Under the pieces are notes generated by a model. That model was not told the origin of the DNA and made no database searches. It saw only the letters and a program-made list of their open reading frames with translations. A stretch of 64,000 nt of DNA from Streptomyces sp. 35G-GA-8. GTDB lineage: Bacteria; Actinomycetota; Actinomycetes; Streptomycetales; Streptomycetaceae. The translations under genes were made by a program, and so were the position numbers. Shown here one piece after another: positions 21,033 to 30,543 of the stretch; the stretch's first letter is position 1; each line of letters starts with the position of its first letter. The stretch is from NCBI RefSeq assembly GCF_023534745.1, contig NZ_JAMHJQ010000008.1, positions 124,406 to 188,405 on the forward strand, read 5' to 3'.

Positions 21033-21934
21033 TCGGGCCCCCGCTCCAGGTCTTTGAGCCACAGTCGCTGCAGCATGTGCCAGTCCTCCGGGTGCTCGGC
21101 GATTCCGTCGGCGAAGGCGTCGGCCATCGCCTGTGTCATCACAGACGTCTTCTCGGCGCGGGTACCTGTCCGAGGCACCTCGATCGCCGGATACACGCGT
21201 CCCCGCATGACCGTCGAATCGTCGAACCAGAGCGCCGCCGGCATCAGCAGGGCCCCGGTCTGCTGGGCGAGGAGCGCGGGACCCGCGGGCATCCGGGTGG
21301 CGTCCCCGAAGAAGTCGACCTCGATACCGGACGACGACAGATCGCGGTCGGCGACCAGACAGACCAGACCGCCGCTCCGCAGCCGTCGCGCGAGCCGGCC
21401 GAAGGCGGAGCCGCCGGTGTGCGGCAGCACCTCCATGCCCAGGCTTTCGCGGTAGGCGACGAACCGGTCGTACAGCGTCTCGGGCTTGAGCCGCTCGGCG
21501 ACCGTCGTGAACGGCACGCCCTGCCCGCGGGTGAGCCATGCCCCCGCCAGGTCCCAGTTCGCCATGTGCGGCAGGGCGAGCACGACGCCGCGGCCGGAGG
21601 TGAGTCCGTCCATCAGCAGGTGGATGTCCTTGATCTCGACGCCCTCGCGTACCCGTTCCGTGCTCCAGGCGGGCAGCCGGAAGGACTCCATCCAGTAGCG
21701 CATGTACGAGCGCATCCCGGCCTTGGAGAGCGCGGCGAGCCGTTCGGGCCCGGCGTCGGGCACCACACGCGCGAGATTGGCTTCGAGGCGCAGCACGCTC
21801 GGCCCGCGCCGTTTCCACACGGTGTCGGCGATGGTCCGGCCGAGGGCCGTGGCCATGGGCTCCGGGAGCTTCTTGACCGTGCCCCAGCCGAGCCCGTACA
21901 GGGCGTCGGTCACACGGTCGCGCGCACCGCTCAT
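21029..21934 (-). CDS. patA: Phosphatidylinositol mannoside acyltransferase PatA-like
   Basis: 301 aa LpxL/HtrB-family acyltransferase. The catalytic H-x4-D-type motif is HMANWD, followed by CLVADRD and FFGDATRMPAGPALLA. It would add an acyl chain to phosphatidylinositol monomannoside. The ATG overlaps the pgsA stop by four bases (ATGA), and the gene overlaps pimA at the other end, so the three genes are almost certainly co-translated. Confidence 0.9.
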   Translation of the reverse strand: MSGARDRVTDALYGLGWGTVKKLPEPMATALGRTIADTVWKRRGPSVLRLEANLARVVPDAGPERLAALSKAGMRSYMRYWMESFRLPAWSTERVREGVEIKDIHLLMDGLTSGRGVVLALPHMANWDLAGAWLTRGQGVPFTTVAERLKPETLYDRFVAYRESLGMEVLPHTGGSAFGRLARRLRSGGLVCLVADRDLSSSGIEVDFFGDATRMPAGPALLAQQTGALLMPAALWFDDSTVMRGRVYPAIEVPRTGTRAEKTSVMTQAMADAFADGIAEHPEDWHMLQRLWLKDLERGPE

Positions 21935-22590
21935 GAGGTGGCCCCGCTGTTCCGTGTGGCGGCGTCGGCCTCGGCGGACTCGCGGCGTACGGTGACGACA
22001 CGCTGGCCGAGTGTGACGACGCTGCCCACGGCGACGATCCACAGGGCGATCGGCAGCAGGATGTCGATGCCCGGGACCCCGAAGCCGTGCAGTCCTGCGA
22101 GCCCGGCCGCGACCAGCGAGATGACCAGCCGCTCGGCGCGCTCGACCAGTCCGTTGACGGCCACCGGCAGTCCGATGGACTCGCCCCTGGCCTTGGTGTA
22201 CGAGACGACCTGGCCGCTGGCCAGGCAGAAGATCGCGACGGCGCACAACATGTTGTTGTCGCCGGTGCCCGCGTACCAGAGCGCGAAGCCCGCGAAGATC
22301 GCGCCGTCCGCGACCCGGTCGAGGGTCGAGTCGAGGAACGCGCCCCAGCGGCTGGAGATCCCTGCCTGCCTGGCCATGTTGCCGTCGATGAGATCGGAGA
22401 AGACGAAGACGGTGATGACGATGGTGCCCCAGAAGAACTCCCCGCGAGGGAAGAAGACCAGCGCTCCCGCCATCACTCCGGCCGTACCGATGAGCGTGAC
22501 CGCGTCCGGACTTACTCCACGCCGGAGCAGAAACGCGGCGAACGGTGTGAGAACACGCGTGAAGAATGCACGCGCGTACTTGTTCAGCAT
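21931..22590 (-). CDS. pgsA: Phosphatidylinositol phosphate synthase (CDP-alcohol phosphatidyltransferase)
   Basis: 219 aa membrane enzyme. The full CDP-alcohol signature is present: DGNMAR, then G eight residues later and the D-x3-D pair in GAFLDSTLDRVAD. About six membrane helices. It joins CDP-diacylglycerol to inositol phosphate, the first step towards phosphatidylinositol and PIMs. The ATG has a GGGAAGG close by (two-base gap, tighter than usual). First gene of the pgsA-patA-pimA unit, divergent from the EF-G-like gene across 295 bases. Confidence 0.92.
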   Translation of the reverse strand: MLNKYARAFFTRVLTPFAAFLLRRGVSPDAVTLIGTAGVMAGALVFFPRGEFFWGTIVITVFVFSDLIDGNMARQAGISSRWGAFLDSTLDRVADGAIFAGFALWYAGTGDNNMLCAVAIFCLASGQVVSYTKARGESIGLPVAVNGLVERAERLVISLVAAGLAGLHGFGVPGIDILLPIALWIVAVGSVVTLGQRVVTVRRESAEADAATRNSGATS

Positions 22591-22885
22591 GGCCTTCCCG
22601 AGGTTCGGTGGGCCGAGTGGCCCCGACGGCCACCGGCTGGGCCCTGCCCGGTGGGTCTCCGTGGGCCTTCGGACAGGACCTGGCCCATCGTAGCCAGGAC
22701 CCAGGCGCCTCACTCCCGGGCACCCGCACCATGCGGCCGCGTACGACGTATGGACGCACCATGGCCGGAGTGCGAAGCTCGAAGGACCAGCGCGGGCCTC
22801 GCCGGAGCTGCCGCGCGGCTCACCCGGCCCGCTCCTCTCTCCACCGTCCCACCGCGGACGCGTGGACGATCGAGAGGCAGGAATC

Positions 22886-25093
22886 ATGGGCGACAAGGCG
22901 CGTACACAACCCGGGGCCGCCGGAAGGGCGCCGACGGCCGACCGGCCCGCGTCCGTACGGAACGTGGTGCTGGTGGGCCACAGCGGTTCGGGAAAGACCA
23001 CCCTGGTCGAGGCCCTCGCGCTCACCGCCGGAGCGGTGAACAGGGCGGGCCGGGTCGAGGACGGCGCGACGGTCTCCGACTACGACGAGATCGAGCACCG
23101 CCAGCAACGTTCCGTACAGCTCTCTCTCGTGCCTCTGGAATGGGGCGGGTACAAGATCAATCTACTGGACACCCCCGGCTACGCGGATTTCGTCGGGGAG
23201 CTGAGGGCCGGTCTGCGCGCCGCGGACGCGGCCCTTTTCGTTGTGTCGGCGGCCCAAGAGGCGGAGGCCGTGGCGGGTGCGACCCGTACGGTCTGGGACG
23301 AGTGCGCGGCGGTCGGAATGCCGCGCGCGATCGTCGTCACCCATCTGGACACGGCGCGCACCGGATTCGACGAGATGACCCGGATCTGCGCGCGGATCTT
23401 CGGCGGCGACGACCCGGACGCCGTACTGCCGCTGTACCTCCCGGTGTACGGCGCGCAGGGCCCCGACGGACACGCTCCCGCCACCGGGCTCGTGGGGCTG
23501 CTGTCGCGGAAGATCTTCGACTACGCCGCCGGGGAGCGCCGGGAGAATCAGCCGGGACCCGGCGAGCTGCCGCGGATCGAGGAGGCCCGCGACCGGCTGA
23601 TCGAGGGGATCATCGCGGAGAGCGAGGATGAGACCCTCATGGACCGCTATCTCGGCGGCGGGGAGATCGACGTCAAGACGCTGATCGAGGATCTGGAGAA
23701 AGCCGTGGCGCGCGGTGTCTTCCATCCGGTGCTCGCGGCGGCCCCCGCTCCGCCCGGCGCCCGGCAGGGGCTGGGTACGGTCGAGATGCTCGACCTGATC
23801 GCCGGCGGCTTCCCGACCCCGCTGGAACGGCCGGCCCCCGCCGTGACCACTCCGGGAGGCACCCCGCGCCCGGAGATCCACTGCGATCCGCAGGGCCCGC
23901 TGGTCGCCGAGGTGGTCAAGACCGCCTCGGACCCGTACGTCGGCAGGATCTCTCTCGTACGGGTCTTCTCCGGCACCCTTCGGCCGGACGAGACGGTCCA
24001 TGTCTCGGGCCATGGCCTCACCGACCGGGGGCACGAGGACCACGACGTCGACGAGCGGATCGGCGCGCTCTCCTCGCCCTTCGGCAAGCAGCAGCGCGTG
24101 CTGGCCCACTGCGTCGCCGGTGATCTGGCCTGTGTCGGGAAGCTGTCCCGCGCCGAGACCGGGGACACGCTGTCCGCCCAGGACGATCCGCTCCTGATGG
24201 AGCCCTGGACCATGCCCGACCCGCTGCTGCCGCTGGCCGTCGAGGCGCACAGCAAGGCCGACGAGGACAAGCTGTCGCAGGGCCTCGCGCGCTTGGTCGC
24301 GGAGGACCCGACGATGCGGCTCGAACACAATCAGGACACCCATCAGGTGGTGCTCTGGTGCCTGGGCGAGGCCCATCGGGAGGTCGCGCTCGACCGGCTG
24401 CGCAGCCGGTACGGCGTGCAGGTGGACGCCGTACCGTACCGGGTCGCGCTGCGGGAGACCTTCGGCGAGAGTGCGGCGGGGCGCGGCCGGCATGTGAAGC
24501 AGTCCGGTGGCCACGGACAGTTCGCGATCTGCGAGATCGAGGTGGATCCGCTGCCGCCCGGGTCCGGAATCGAGTTCGTCGACAAGGTCGTGGGCGGCGC
24601 CGTACCGCGGCAGTTCATCCCCTCCGTCGAGAAGGGCATACGCCTCCAGGCGGCGCGCGGGGTCGCGGCGGGTCATCCGCTCGTCGACATCCGGATCACG
24701 CTGCTGGACGGCAAGGCCCACTCGGTGGACTCCTCCGACGCCGCCTTCCAGACGGCGGGCGCGCTGGCGCTGCGCGAGGCGGCGGGTGTCGCGTCCATTC
24801 ATCTGCTGGAGCCGGTCGCCGAGTTGGCGGTCCTCGTCCCGGACGAGTACGTGGGTCCGGTGATGAGCGATCTGTCCGGCAGGCGCGGCCGGGTGATCGG
24901 CACCGAACAGGCCGGGCCGGGACGGACCTTGGTCAAGGCCGAGGTCCCGGAGCTGGAGATCGGACGGTACGCGGTGGACCTGCGGTCGGTCTCGCACGGC
25001 ACGGGCCGCTTCAGCCGGTCGTACGCGCGCCACGAGCCCATGCCGCCCGGGGTCGCGGACCGGCTGCGCGAGCGGGAGGGGGTTGCGGTCTAA
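22886..25093 (+). CDS. Elongation factor G-like GTPase (EF-G2 type)
   Basis: 735 aa with the five-domain layout of EF-G. P-loop GHSGSGKTT at residues 31-39 and G3 DTPGYADF are intact. The G4 motif, normally NKxD, reads THLD here (VVTHLDTARTG), so guanine recognition may differ. Domain IV contains GGHGQFAICEIEVDPL and the C-terminus has YAVDLRSVSHGTGRFS. This actinobacterial second EF-G is thought not to be the main translocase. The ATG at 22886 is chosen over an upstream in-frame ATG because of the AGGCAGGA just before it. Confidence 0.88.
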   Translation: MGDKARTQPGAAGRAPTADRPASVRNVVLVGHSGSGKTTLVEALALTAGAVNRAGRVEDGATVSDYDEIEHRQQRSVQLSLVPLEWGGYKINLLDTPGYADFVGELRAGLRAADAALFVVSAAQEAEAVAGATRTVWDECAAVGMPRAIVVTHLDTARTGFDEMTRICARIFGGDDPDAVLPLYLPVYGAQGPDGHAPATGLVGLLSRKIFDYAAGERRENQPGPGELPRIEEARDRLIEGIIAESEDETLMDRYLGGGEIDVKTLIEDLEKAVARGVFHPVLAAAPAPPGARQGLGTVEMLDLIAGGFPTPLERPAPAVTTPGGTPRPEIHCDPQGPLVAEVVKTASDPYVGRISLVRVFSGTLRPDETVHVSGHGLTDRGHEDHDVDERIGALSSPFGKQQRVLAHCVAGDLACVGKLSRAETGDTLSAQDDPLLMEPWTMPDPLLPLAVEAHSKADEDKLSQGLARLVAEDPTMRLEHNQDTHQVVLWCLGEAHREVALDRLRSRYGVQVDAVPYRVALRETFGESAAGRGRHVKQSGGHGQFAICEIEVDPLPPGSGIEFVDKVVGGAVPRQFIPSVEKGIRLQAARGVAAGHPLVDIRITLLDGKAHSVDSSDAAFQTAGALALREAAGVASIHLLEPVAELAVLVPDEYVGPVMSDLSGRRGRVIGTEQAGPGRTLVKAEVPELEIGRYAVDLRSVSHGTGRFSRSYARHEPMPPGVADRLREREGVAV

Positions 25094-25284
25094 GTCCGTT
25101 CCCGGGCCGGACAGTTGCCCCGTTCCAGGCTTCCGGGGTCCGCGTGTGGCGAAAGAGCGCCAGGTCTCCTGACGCGGAGGGCACGGCCCGGTTACGCTGT
25201 GGTGCCCAGCTCCAGCAGGTGTGCGGGGCACGCGCGCCGGGCAGTCCGGCCGCGGCAGCGGATCCTTGTGGCGAAGGGGCGTCA

Positions 25285-26940
25285 GTGGCGGACGACGTAT
25301 TCGACTTCGGCCCGGGGGCACAGGTCCCGCTCCTGGGTTCGGACGGACAGACCGCGGCGACGCATGCCCTCGCCTCGGCCGCGTACCGGGACAGTCCGGT
25401 CGAGGAGATCCTCAAGGCCGACAACGAACGGCACAAGTCCACCGTCTCGAAGGGCAAGTTCTCGCTCTTCGAACCGAATCTGGGCGAGGCGTTCTCCCGT
25501 GCCGTACAGCTCCGGATGCTCGGCGGCGGCCGTGGCGCGCTGATCCAGTCCTTCGGCATGGAGCCGCAGACGGTGGTGGAGCACGCCCTGGCGGCGACGC
25601 ATATCCGCAAGGAGCGTGATGCCAAACTCACCGCCGTGACCGTGGTGTTCGGAGTGCTGTTCCTGCCCGGACTGCTGCTCTGGCTGGGCGTGTTCCAGCT
25701 GCGCCGCACGCTGGCCGGGGCCAAGGACAAGCGGACCGGCATGGTGGGCGGCGCCCTGCTGCTCGCGGTGGCGGTGCTGGCCGTGATCGTCATGGTCGCG
25801 CTGCCGTTCAACGGCGTGCTCGGCTGGTATCTGCGCGGCATGATCGTCGCGCCCGTCGTCGGCTGGCTGGTCGCCAGGCGGATCTGCGAGACGACGGCGA
25901 AGGATCTGCGCGCCCGCTGGGACGGTCTCCTCTCGGGCGGCGGCGTGGGGGCCAAGATCCCCGGCGCCGTGCCGGGGGACCCTGGCGACGCGACCCGGGA
26001 GGCGCTGCGCCAGGGCCTGGAGAAGCTCACCGCCGAGCAGCGGTCCAACATGGTCTTCTACGCCGGTGCCAAGGGCATACTGGGCATGGGTACCCGCTGG
26101 GGCAGCTGGCAGCTGGCCGAGGAGCTCGTCCCCAAGGACGCGGGCAAGGAGATCCATCAGTTCCGCGCCTATGACGTGATACGGGCGATCCATGACCAGA
26201 TGAAGCTGCTGGAGCGCGGGCCCCTCAACTCGGGCGGTTTCCCGACGCCTTCGGTGAAGCACTGGATCGTGTCACCGGTCGGCGAGGGCGCGGGCTCGGT
26301 GTCCCGGCGCGAGGGCCAGGACGTGGAGGCGTTCCAGGTCAAGCCGCACGAGATTCAGCGCATCTGCAACCACCAGCAGTTCAGCAGCGGCGACCGGCAC
26401 TATCTGGGCGTGCAGTTCGTCCTCTGGGACGGCCAGCTGGTGATCACCATGATGATCACGGTCACCGTGCTCCACGAGACCCTGCGCGTCGAGGTCACCG
26501 GCCATGCCCTGGGCCCGGTGCACTCCCTGTTCACCACGAAGTCCTCGCCGAAGACGGTCACGGTCGCCAAGACGGTCCGGTTCTGGGAGACCACCTCGCG
26601 CACGCTGCCCCTGGTGGAGCCGCCCGAGGTGGTGCGGCTCGCGGTCCGCGCGCCCTTCACCTGGTATCCGCCGATCCTGGACTTCCTCGGCGGCAAGCTG
26701 TCGCTGCCCGAGCCCTTCGGCCTGCGGCACGCCTGGGCCGATCAGCCCTGGCGCCACCGCTTCATGGCCGATGACGCGATGCGCGCCGCCACCCCGGTGC
26801 TGCGGGTGGCTCACAACGCCGCGCTGCGGGTGCTGGAGGAGCACGGCGTGGACACCGAGCGCTTCCGGGGCCGCGCGTCCTCGCTGAGCGGCGCGGTGCA
26901 GGACCTGTCGCCGAAGAAGGCCGACGCCTACGACGCGTAG
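25285..26940 (+). CDS. Hypothetical membrane protein
   Basis: 551 aa, not recognised. The N-terminal ~110 residues are soluble and begin with acidic ADDVFDFGPG. Two or three membrane segments follow (for example TVVFGVLFLPGLLLWLGVF and LLLAVAVLAVIVMVALPF). The C-terminal ~330 residues are soluble, with conserved-looking SGGFPTPSVKHWIVSP and SSGDRHYLGVQFVLWDGQ. The GTG start has AAGGGG a few bases upstream. It follows the EF-G-like gene by 191 bases and converges on the HIT gene at a shared hairpin. Confidence 0.75.
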   Translation: MADDVFDFGPGAQVPLLGSDGQTAATHALASAAYRDSPVEEILKADNERHKSTVSKGKFSLFEPNLGEAFSRAVQLRMLGGGRGALIQSFGMEPQTVVEHALAATHIRKERDAKLTAVTVVFGVLFLPGLLLWLGVFQLRRTLAGAKDKRTGMVGGALLLAVAVLAVIVMVALPFNGVLGWYLRGMIVAPVVGWLVARRICETTAKDLRARWDGLLSGGGVGAKIPGAVPGDPGDATREALRQGLEKLTAEQRSNMVFYAGAKGILGMGTRWGSWQLAEELVPKDAGKEIHQFRAYDVIRAIHDQMKLLERGPLNSGGFPTPSVKHWIVSPVGEGAGSVSRREGQDVEAFQVKPHEIQRICNHQQFSSGDRHYLGVQFVLWDGQLVITMMITVTVLHETLRVEVTGHALGPVHSLFTTKSSPKTVTVAKTVRFWETTSRTLPLVEPPEVVRLAVRAPFTWYPPILDFLGGKLSLPEPFGLRHAWADQPWRHRFMADDAMRAATPVLRVAHNAALRVLEEHGVDTERFRGRASSLSGAVQDLSPKKADAYDA

Positions 26941-26956
26941 CCGCGCAGACGCGCTG

Positions 26957-26980
26957 CCGCACCGCCTACGGGCGGTGCGG
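26957..26980. terminator. Bidirectional hairpin between membrane protein and HIT gene
   Basis: Perfect 10-base stem (26957-26966 with 26971-26980), tetraloop TACG, overlapping the last codons of the HIT gene. Confidence 0.7.
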
Positions 26981-27517
26981 CCAGGCGTCGGCCAGCATCG
27001 CCCGGGTGTCGGCGAGCAGCTGCGGAAGCACCTTCGTATGTCCGACGACGGGCATGAAGTTGGTGTCGCCGCCCCAGCGCGGCACCACATGCTGGTGCAG
27101 ATGGGCGGCGATCCCGGCCCCGGCCACCGTGCCCTGGTTCATCCCGATGTTGAAGCCGTGCGCGCCGGACGCCGTACGGAGCGCGATCATCGCCCGCTTG
27201 GTGAACAGGCCCAGCTCGGCGGTCTCCGCCTCGTCCAGCTCCGTGTAGTCGGCGACATGACGGAACGGCACGACCATCAGATGCCCGCCGTTGTACGGGT
27301 AGAGGTTCAGCACCGCGTACACCCGCCGGCCGCGCGCGATCACGAGCCCGTCCTCGTCCGACTTGGACGGGATGGAGCAGAAGGGACAGCCGTCCTCGGC
27401 GCCCGGCCCGGTGGGCTTGTTCTCGCCCTGGATATAGGCCATCCGATGGGGCGTCCACAGGCGCTGGAACGCGTCCTGGGTCCCCACTCCGATCTGCTGC
27501 TCCGGCTCACTCGTCAT
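26966..27517 (-). CDS. HIT-family nucleotide hydrolase/phosphorylase
   Basis: 183 aa histidine-triad protein. The catalytic triad is HLHQHVVPRW, and a zinc-type CPFC sits near residue 36. Mycobacterial counterparts next to thrS and pgsA act on diadenosine tetraphosphate, so Ap4A turnover is the likely role, inferred by synteny. The ATG at 27517 is preferred, giving the MTSEPEQQIG start usual for streptomycetes. Another ATG lies 12 bases upstream. Neither has a clear ribosome-binding site. Divergent from the channel gene. Confidence 0.85.
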   Translation of the reverse strand: MTSEPEQQIGVGTQDAFQRLWTPHRMAYIQGENKPTGPGAEDGCPFCSIPSKSDEDGLVIARGRRVYAVLNLYPYNGGHLMVVPFRHVADYTELDEAETAELGLFTKRAMIALRTASGAHGFNIGMNQGTVAGAGIAAHLHQHVVPRWGGDTNFMPVVGHTKVLPQLLADTRAMLADAWPHRP

Positions 27518-27595
27518 GCTGTGCAGCATATGACTTGGGCCCCGTGGAGCGTGTCGCCGGGCCCGCGCCCGACGGGCCCCGGCGATGCTGGGTCG

Positions 27596-28279
27596 ATGCA
27601 TGTCCGAAATCGTGCCGCCCGGCAGCTCCGCTGGGAGCGGCGTACGGAGTTGCCGCTGCTCGCGGCCTCGGTGCTGTTCCTCCTCTGCTACGCGGTACGC
27701 GTCCTGAACCAGGGCCCCGATCCGTTCTGGCGCGACCTCGCGATGGCCGTGGCCCTGCTGATCTGGCTGCTCTTCGCGGTGGACTACGGGGTGCGGCTGG
27801 TGCTCAGCGACCAGGGGCTCCGGTTCGTCCGTACGCACTGGCTGGACACCGTCGTACTGGTACTGCCGCTGCTGCGGCCACTGCGGATGGTGAACACCTA
27901 TGAGACGCTCAAGCGGCGCCGGGACCGCCCCCGGCTCAGTCTGTACGCGCGGGTGATGGCGTACGCCGGGATCACATCCGTCCTGCTGAGCTTCGCCGCC
28001 GCCCTCGCCGTCTATCAGCAGGAGCGTGGCGCGCCGGGGGCCACGATCGTCACGTTCGGCGACTCGGTCTGGTGGGCCTGCTCGGCGATCACCACCGTCG
28101 GCTACGGCGATGTGACGCCTGTGACGCCGCTCGGCCGGGTGTTCGCGGTGTTCCTGATGGCGTGCGGGCTGGCGCTGCTCGGCGCGGTGACGGGTTCGTT
28201 CTCGTCCTGGCTGATCCAGGTCTTCGCCAGGGAGGACAAGGAGGGACCCCCGGGAAGGGCGGGCTCCCCGGGGGTCTAG
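27596..28279 (+). CDS. Voltage-type potassium channel protein
   Basis: 227 aa. A six-helix Kv-like layout: four N-terminal helices including an arginine-bearing segment (LPLLRPLRMVNTYETLKRRR), then a pore helix and the selectivity filter TTVGYGDVTP, then a final helix (VFAVFLMACGLALLGAV). It should conduct K+ across the membrane. Convergent with thrS and divergent from the HIT gene by 78 bases. Confidence 0.88.
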   Translation: MHVRNRAARQLRWERRTELPLLAASVLFLLCYAVRVLNQGPDPFWRDLAMAVALLIWLLFAVDYGVRLVLSDQGLRFVRTHWLDTVVLVLPLLRPLRMVNTYETLKRRRDRPRLSLYARVMAYAGITSVLLSFAAALAVYQQERGAPGATIVTFGDSVWWACSAITTVGYGDVTPVTPLGRVFAVFLMACGLALLGAVTGSFSSWLIQVFAREDKEGPPGRAGSPGV

Positions 28280-28306
28280 GACCTCGGTCCTCGGACCTCG
28301 GTCCTC
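28279..28306. repeat. 14 bp tandem duplication
   Basis: GGACCTCGGTCCTC occurs twice in direct tandem (28279-28292, 28293-28306) straight after the channel stop. Each unit can fold on itself through GGACC/GGTCC, so it may act as a weak terminator. Confidence 0.6.
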
Positions 28307-28323
28307 GTTTCTCGAAGGTCCTG

Positions 28324-30300
28324 TCAGACCTGGGCGCGCTCGTCGACGATCTTGGCGATCTTCGCGATGGCCTCGTCGACGGGGATCCCGTTCTCCTGCG
28401 AACCGTCGCGGTAGCGGAAGGAGACGGCGCCATTGGCCATGTCCTCATCACCCGCGATGATCATGAACGGAACCTTCTGCTTCTGCGCGTTCCTGATCTT
28501 CTTCTGCATACGGTCGGACGACGAGTCCACCTCGACCCGCAGCCCCCTGGCCCGCGCGGCCTTGGCGAACTCCTGGAGATACGGGATGTGCGCGTCGCCG
28601 ATCGGGATGCCCGTCGCCTGCACCGGGGCCAGCCACGCCGGGAACGCGCCCGCGTAGTGTTCGAGGAGCACCGCGAAGAAGCGCTCGATCGAGCCGAACA
28701 GCGCGCGGTGGATCATGACGGGCCGCTGCTTGGACCCGTCGGGCGAGGTGTACTCCAGGTTGAAGCGCTCGGGCAGATTGAAGTCCAGCTGCACGGTCGA
28801 CATCTGCCACGTACGGCCGATGGCGTCCCGCGCCTGCACCGAGATCTTCGGACCGTAGAACGCGGCGCCGCCCGGGTCGGGGGTCAGCGGCAGGCCCTGC
28901 TTCTCGGCCACGGCGCGCAGGACCTCGGTGGCCTCCTCCCACGCCTCGTCCGTGCCGACGAACTTCTCCGGGTCCTTGGTGGACAGCTCCAGATAGAAGT
29001 CGGTCAGACCGTAGTCGCGCAGCAGGTTCAGCACGAAGGTGAGCGTCGAGTCCAGCTCGTCCGCCATCTGCTCCTTGGTGCAGTAGATGTGCGCGTCGTC
29101 CTGGGTGAAGCCGCGGGCCCGGGTCAGTCCGTGCACGACGCCCGACTTCTCGTACCGGTAGACCGTCCCGAACTCGAAGAGCCGCAGCGGCAGCTCACGG
29201 TAGGAGCGGCCCCGCGCGTCGAAGACCAGGTTGTGCATCGGGCAGTTCATGGGCTTGAGGTAGTAGTCCACGCCCTCGTCGAGCTGCATGGGCGGGTACA
29301 TGCCGTCGGCGTACCAGTCCAGGTGCCCCGACTTCTCGAAGAGCTTCCCCTTGGTGGCGTGGGGCGTGTAGACGAACTCGTAGCCCTCCTCCTCGTGCCG
29401 GCGGCGCGAGTAGTCCTCCATCGCCCGGCGGATGACGCCGCCCTTGGGGTGGAAGACCGCGAGACCCGAACCGACCTCGTCGGGGAAGGAGAAGAGGTCC
29501 AGCTCGCTGCCGAGCTTGCGGTGGTCGCGCTTCTCGGCCTCGGCCAGGAACTCCAGATGCGCCTTCAGCTCCTCCTTCGACGGCCACGCGGTGCCGTAGA
29601 TGCGCTGGAGCATCGGGTTCTTCTCGCTGCCGCGCCAGTACGCGGCGGCGTTCCGCATCAGCTTGAACGCCGGGATGTTGCGGGTGCTGGGCAGATGGGG
29701 ACCGCGGCAGAGGTCCTTCCAGCACAGCTCGCCGGTCTTGGCGTCCAGGTTGTCGTAGATGGTCAGCTCGCCGCCGCCCACCTCGACATCCGCGCCGTCG
29801 TCGGTGGAGGCGGCGCCCTTGATGCCGATGAGCTCCAGCTTGTACGGCTCGTCGGCCAGCTCCTCGCGGGCGGCCTCGTCCGTGACGACGCGACGCGAGA
29901 AGCGCTGCCCGCGCTTCTGGATCTCCTGCATCTTCTTCTCGATGGCCTTGAGGTCATCGGGGGTGAAGGGGGTCGCCACATCGAAGTCGTAGTAGAAGCC
30001 GTCCTTGACCGGCGGGCCGATGCCCAGCTTGGCCTCGGGGTGCAGCTCCTGCACGGCCTGCGCCATGACATGCGCGGTGGAGTGGCGCAGGATGGCCAGA
30101 CCGTCCTCGGAGGAGATCTCGACGGGCTCGACGACCTCGCCCTCACCGATCTCGTACGCGAGGTCCTTCAGCTCACCGCCCACGCGCGCGGCGATCACGG
30201 TGCGCTCACCGGGGAAGAGCTCGGCCGCCGTAGTGCCCGTCGTCACCACGCGCTCTTCCCGCTCGGAATCGCGTTGGATGATCACACGGACGTCTGACAC
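28324..30300 (-). CDS. thrS: Threonyl-tRNA synthetase
   Basis: 658 aa. Domains: N-terminal TGS ([16 protein letters not shown]), the editing domain ([13 protein letters not shown]), class II catalytic core with NCPMHNLVF and [15 protein letters not shown], motif 3 ([18 protein letters not shown]), and an anticodon-binding domain. It charges tRNA-Thr. The GTG start has AGGAGAG five to six bases upstream and removes 25 residues from the longest reading. Confidence 0.97.
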   Translation of the reverse strand: MSDVRVIIQRDSEREERVVTTGTTAAELFPGERTVIAARVGGELKDLAYEIGEGEVVEPVEISSEDGLAILRHSTAHVMAQAVQELHPEAKLGIGPPVKDGFYYDFDVATPFTPDDLKAIEKKMQEIQKRGQRFSRRVVTDEAAREELADEPYKLELIGIKGAASTDDGADVEVGGGELTIYDNLDAKTGELCWKDLCRGPHLPSTRNIPAFKLMRNAAAYWRGSEKNPMLQRIYGTAWPSKEELKAHLEFLAEAEKRDHRKLGSELDLFSFPDEVGSGLAVFHPKGGVIRRAMEDYSRRRHEEEGYEFVYTPHATKGKLFEKSGHLDWYADGMYPPMQLDEGVDYYLKPMNCPMHNLVFDARGRSYRELPLRLFEFGTVYRYEKSGVVHGLTRARGFTQDDAHIYCTKEQMADELDSTLTFVLNLLRDYGLTDFYLELSTKDPEKFVGTDEAWEEATEVLRAVAEKQGLPLTPDPGGAAFYGPKISVQARDAIGRTWQMSTVQLDFNLPERFNLEYTSPDGSKQRPVMIHRALFGSIERFFAVLLEHYAGAFPAWLAPVQATGIPIGDAHIPYLQEFAKAARARGLRVEVDSSSDRMQKKIRNAQKQKVPFMIIAGDEDMANGAVSFRYRDGSQENGIPVDEAIAKIAKIVDERAQV

Positions 30301-30543
30301 CGGTCTCTCCTGACTCACGGGGCGCGACAGCGGACACTGCGCGTTCTGAATCGTACCGAGCCCGGCGGACGACACGCGAAATGGTTTGCCGGGAGAACGG
30401 CGGAGGGCCGCGGGCGGCGCCGCCCGCCGACTCCGTCACCGTACGGCGCCCACCGGACACGGCGCGTACCGGACGACCTGTCCGGGTATCCACTTTTCGG
30501 GCAGAGCCGGAACATCTGCCGCTCATGCGCGAGGAGTTCGGGA

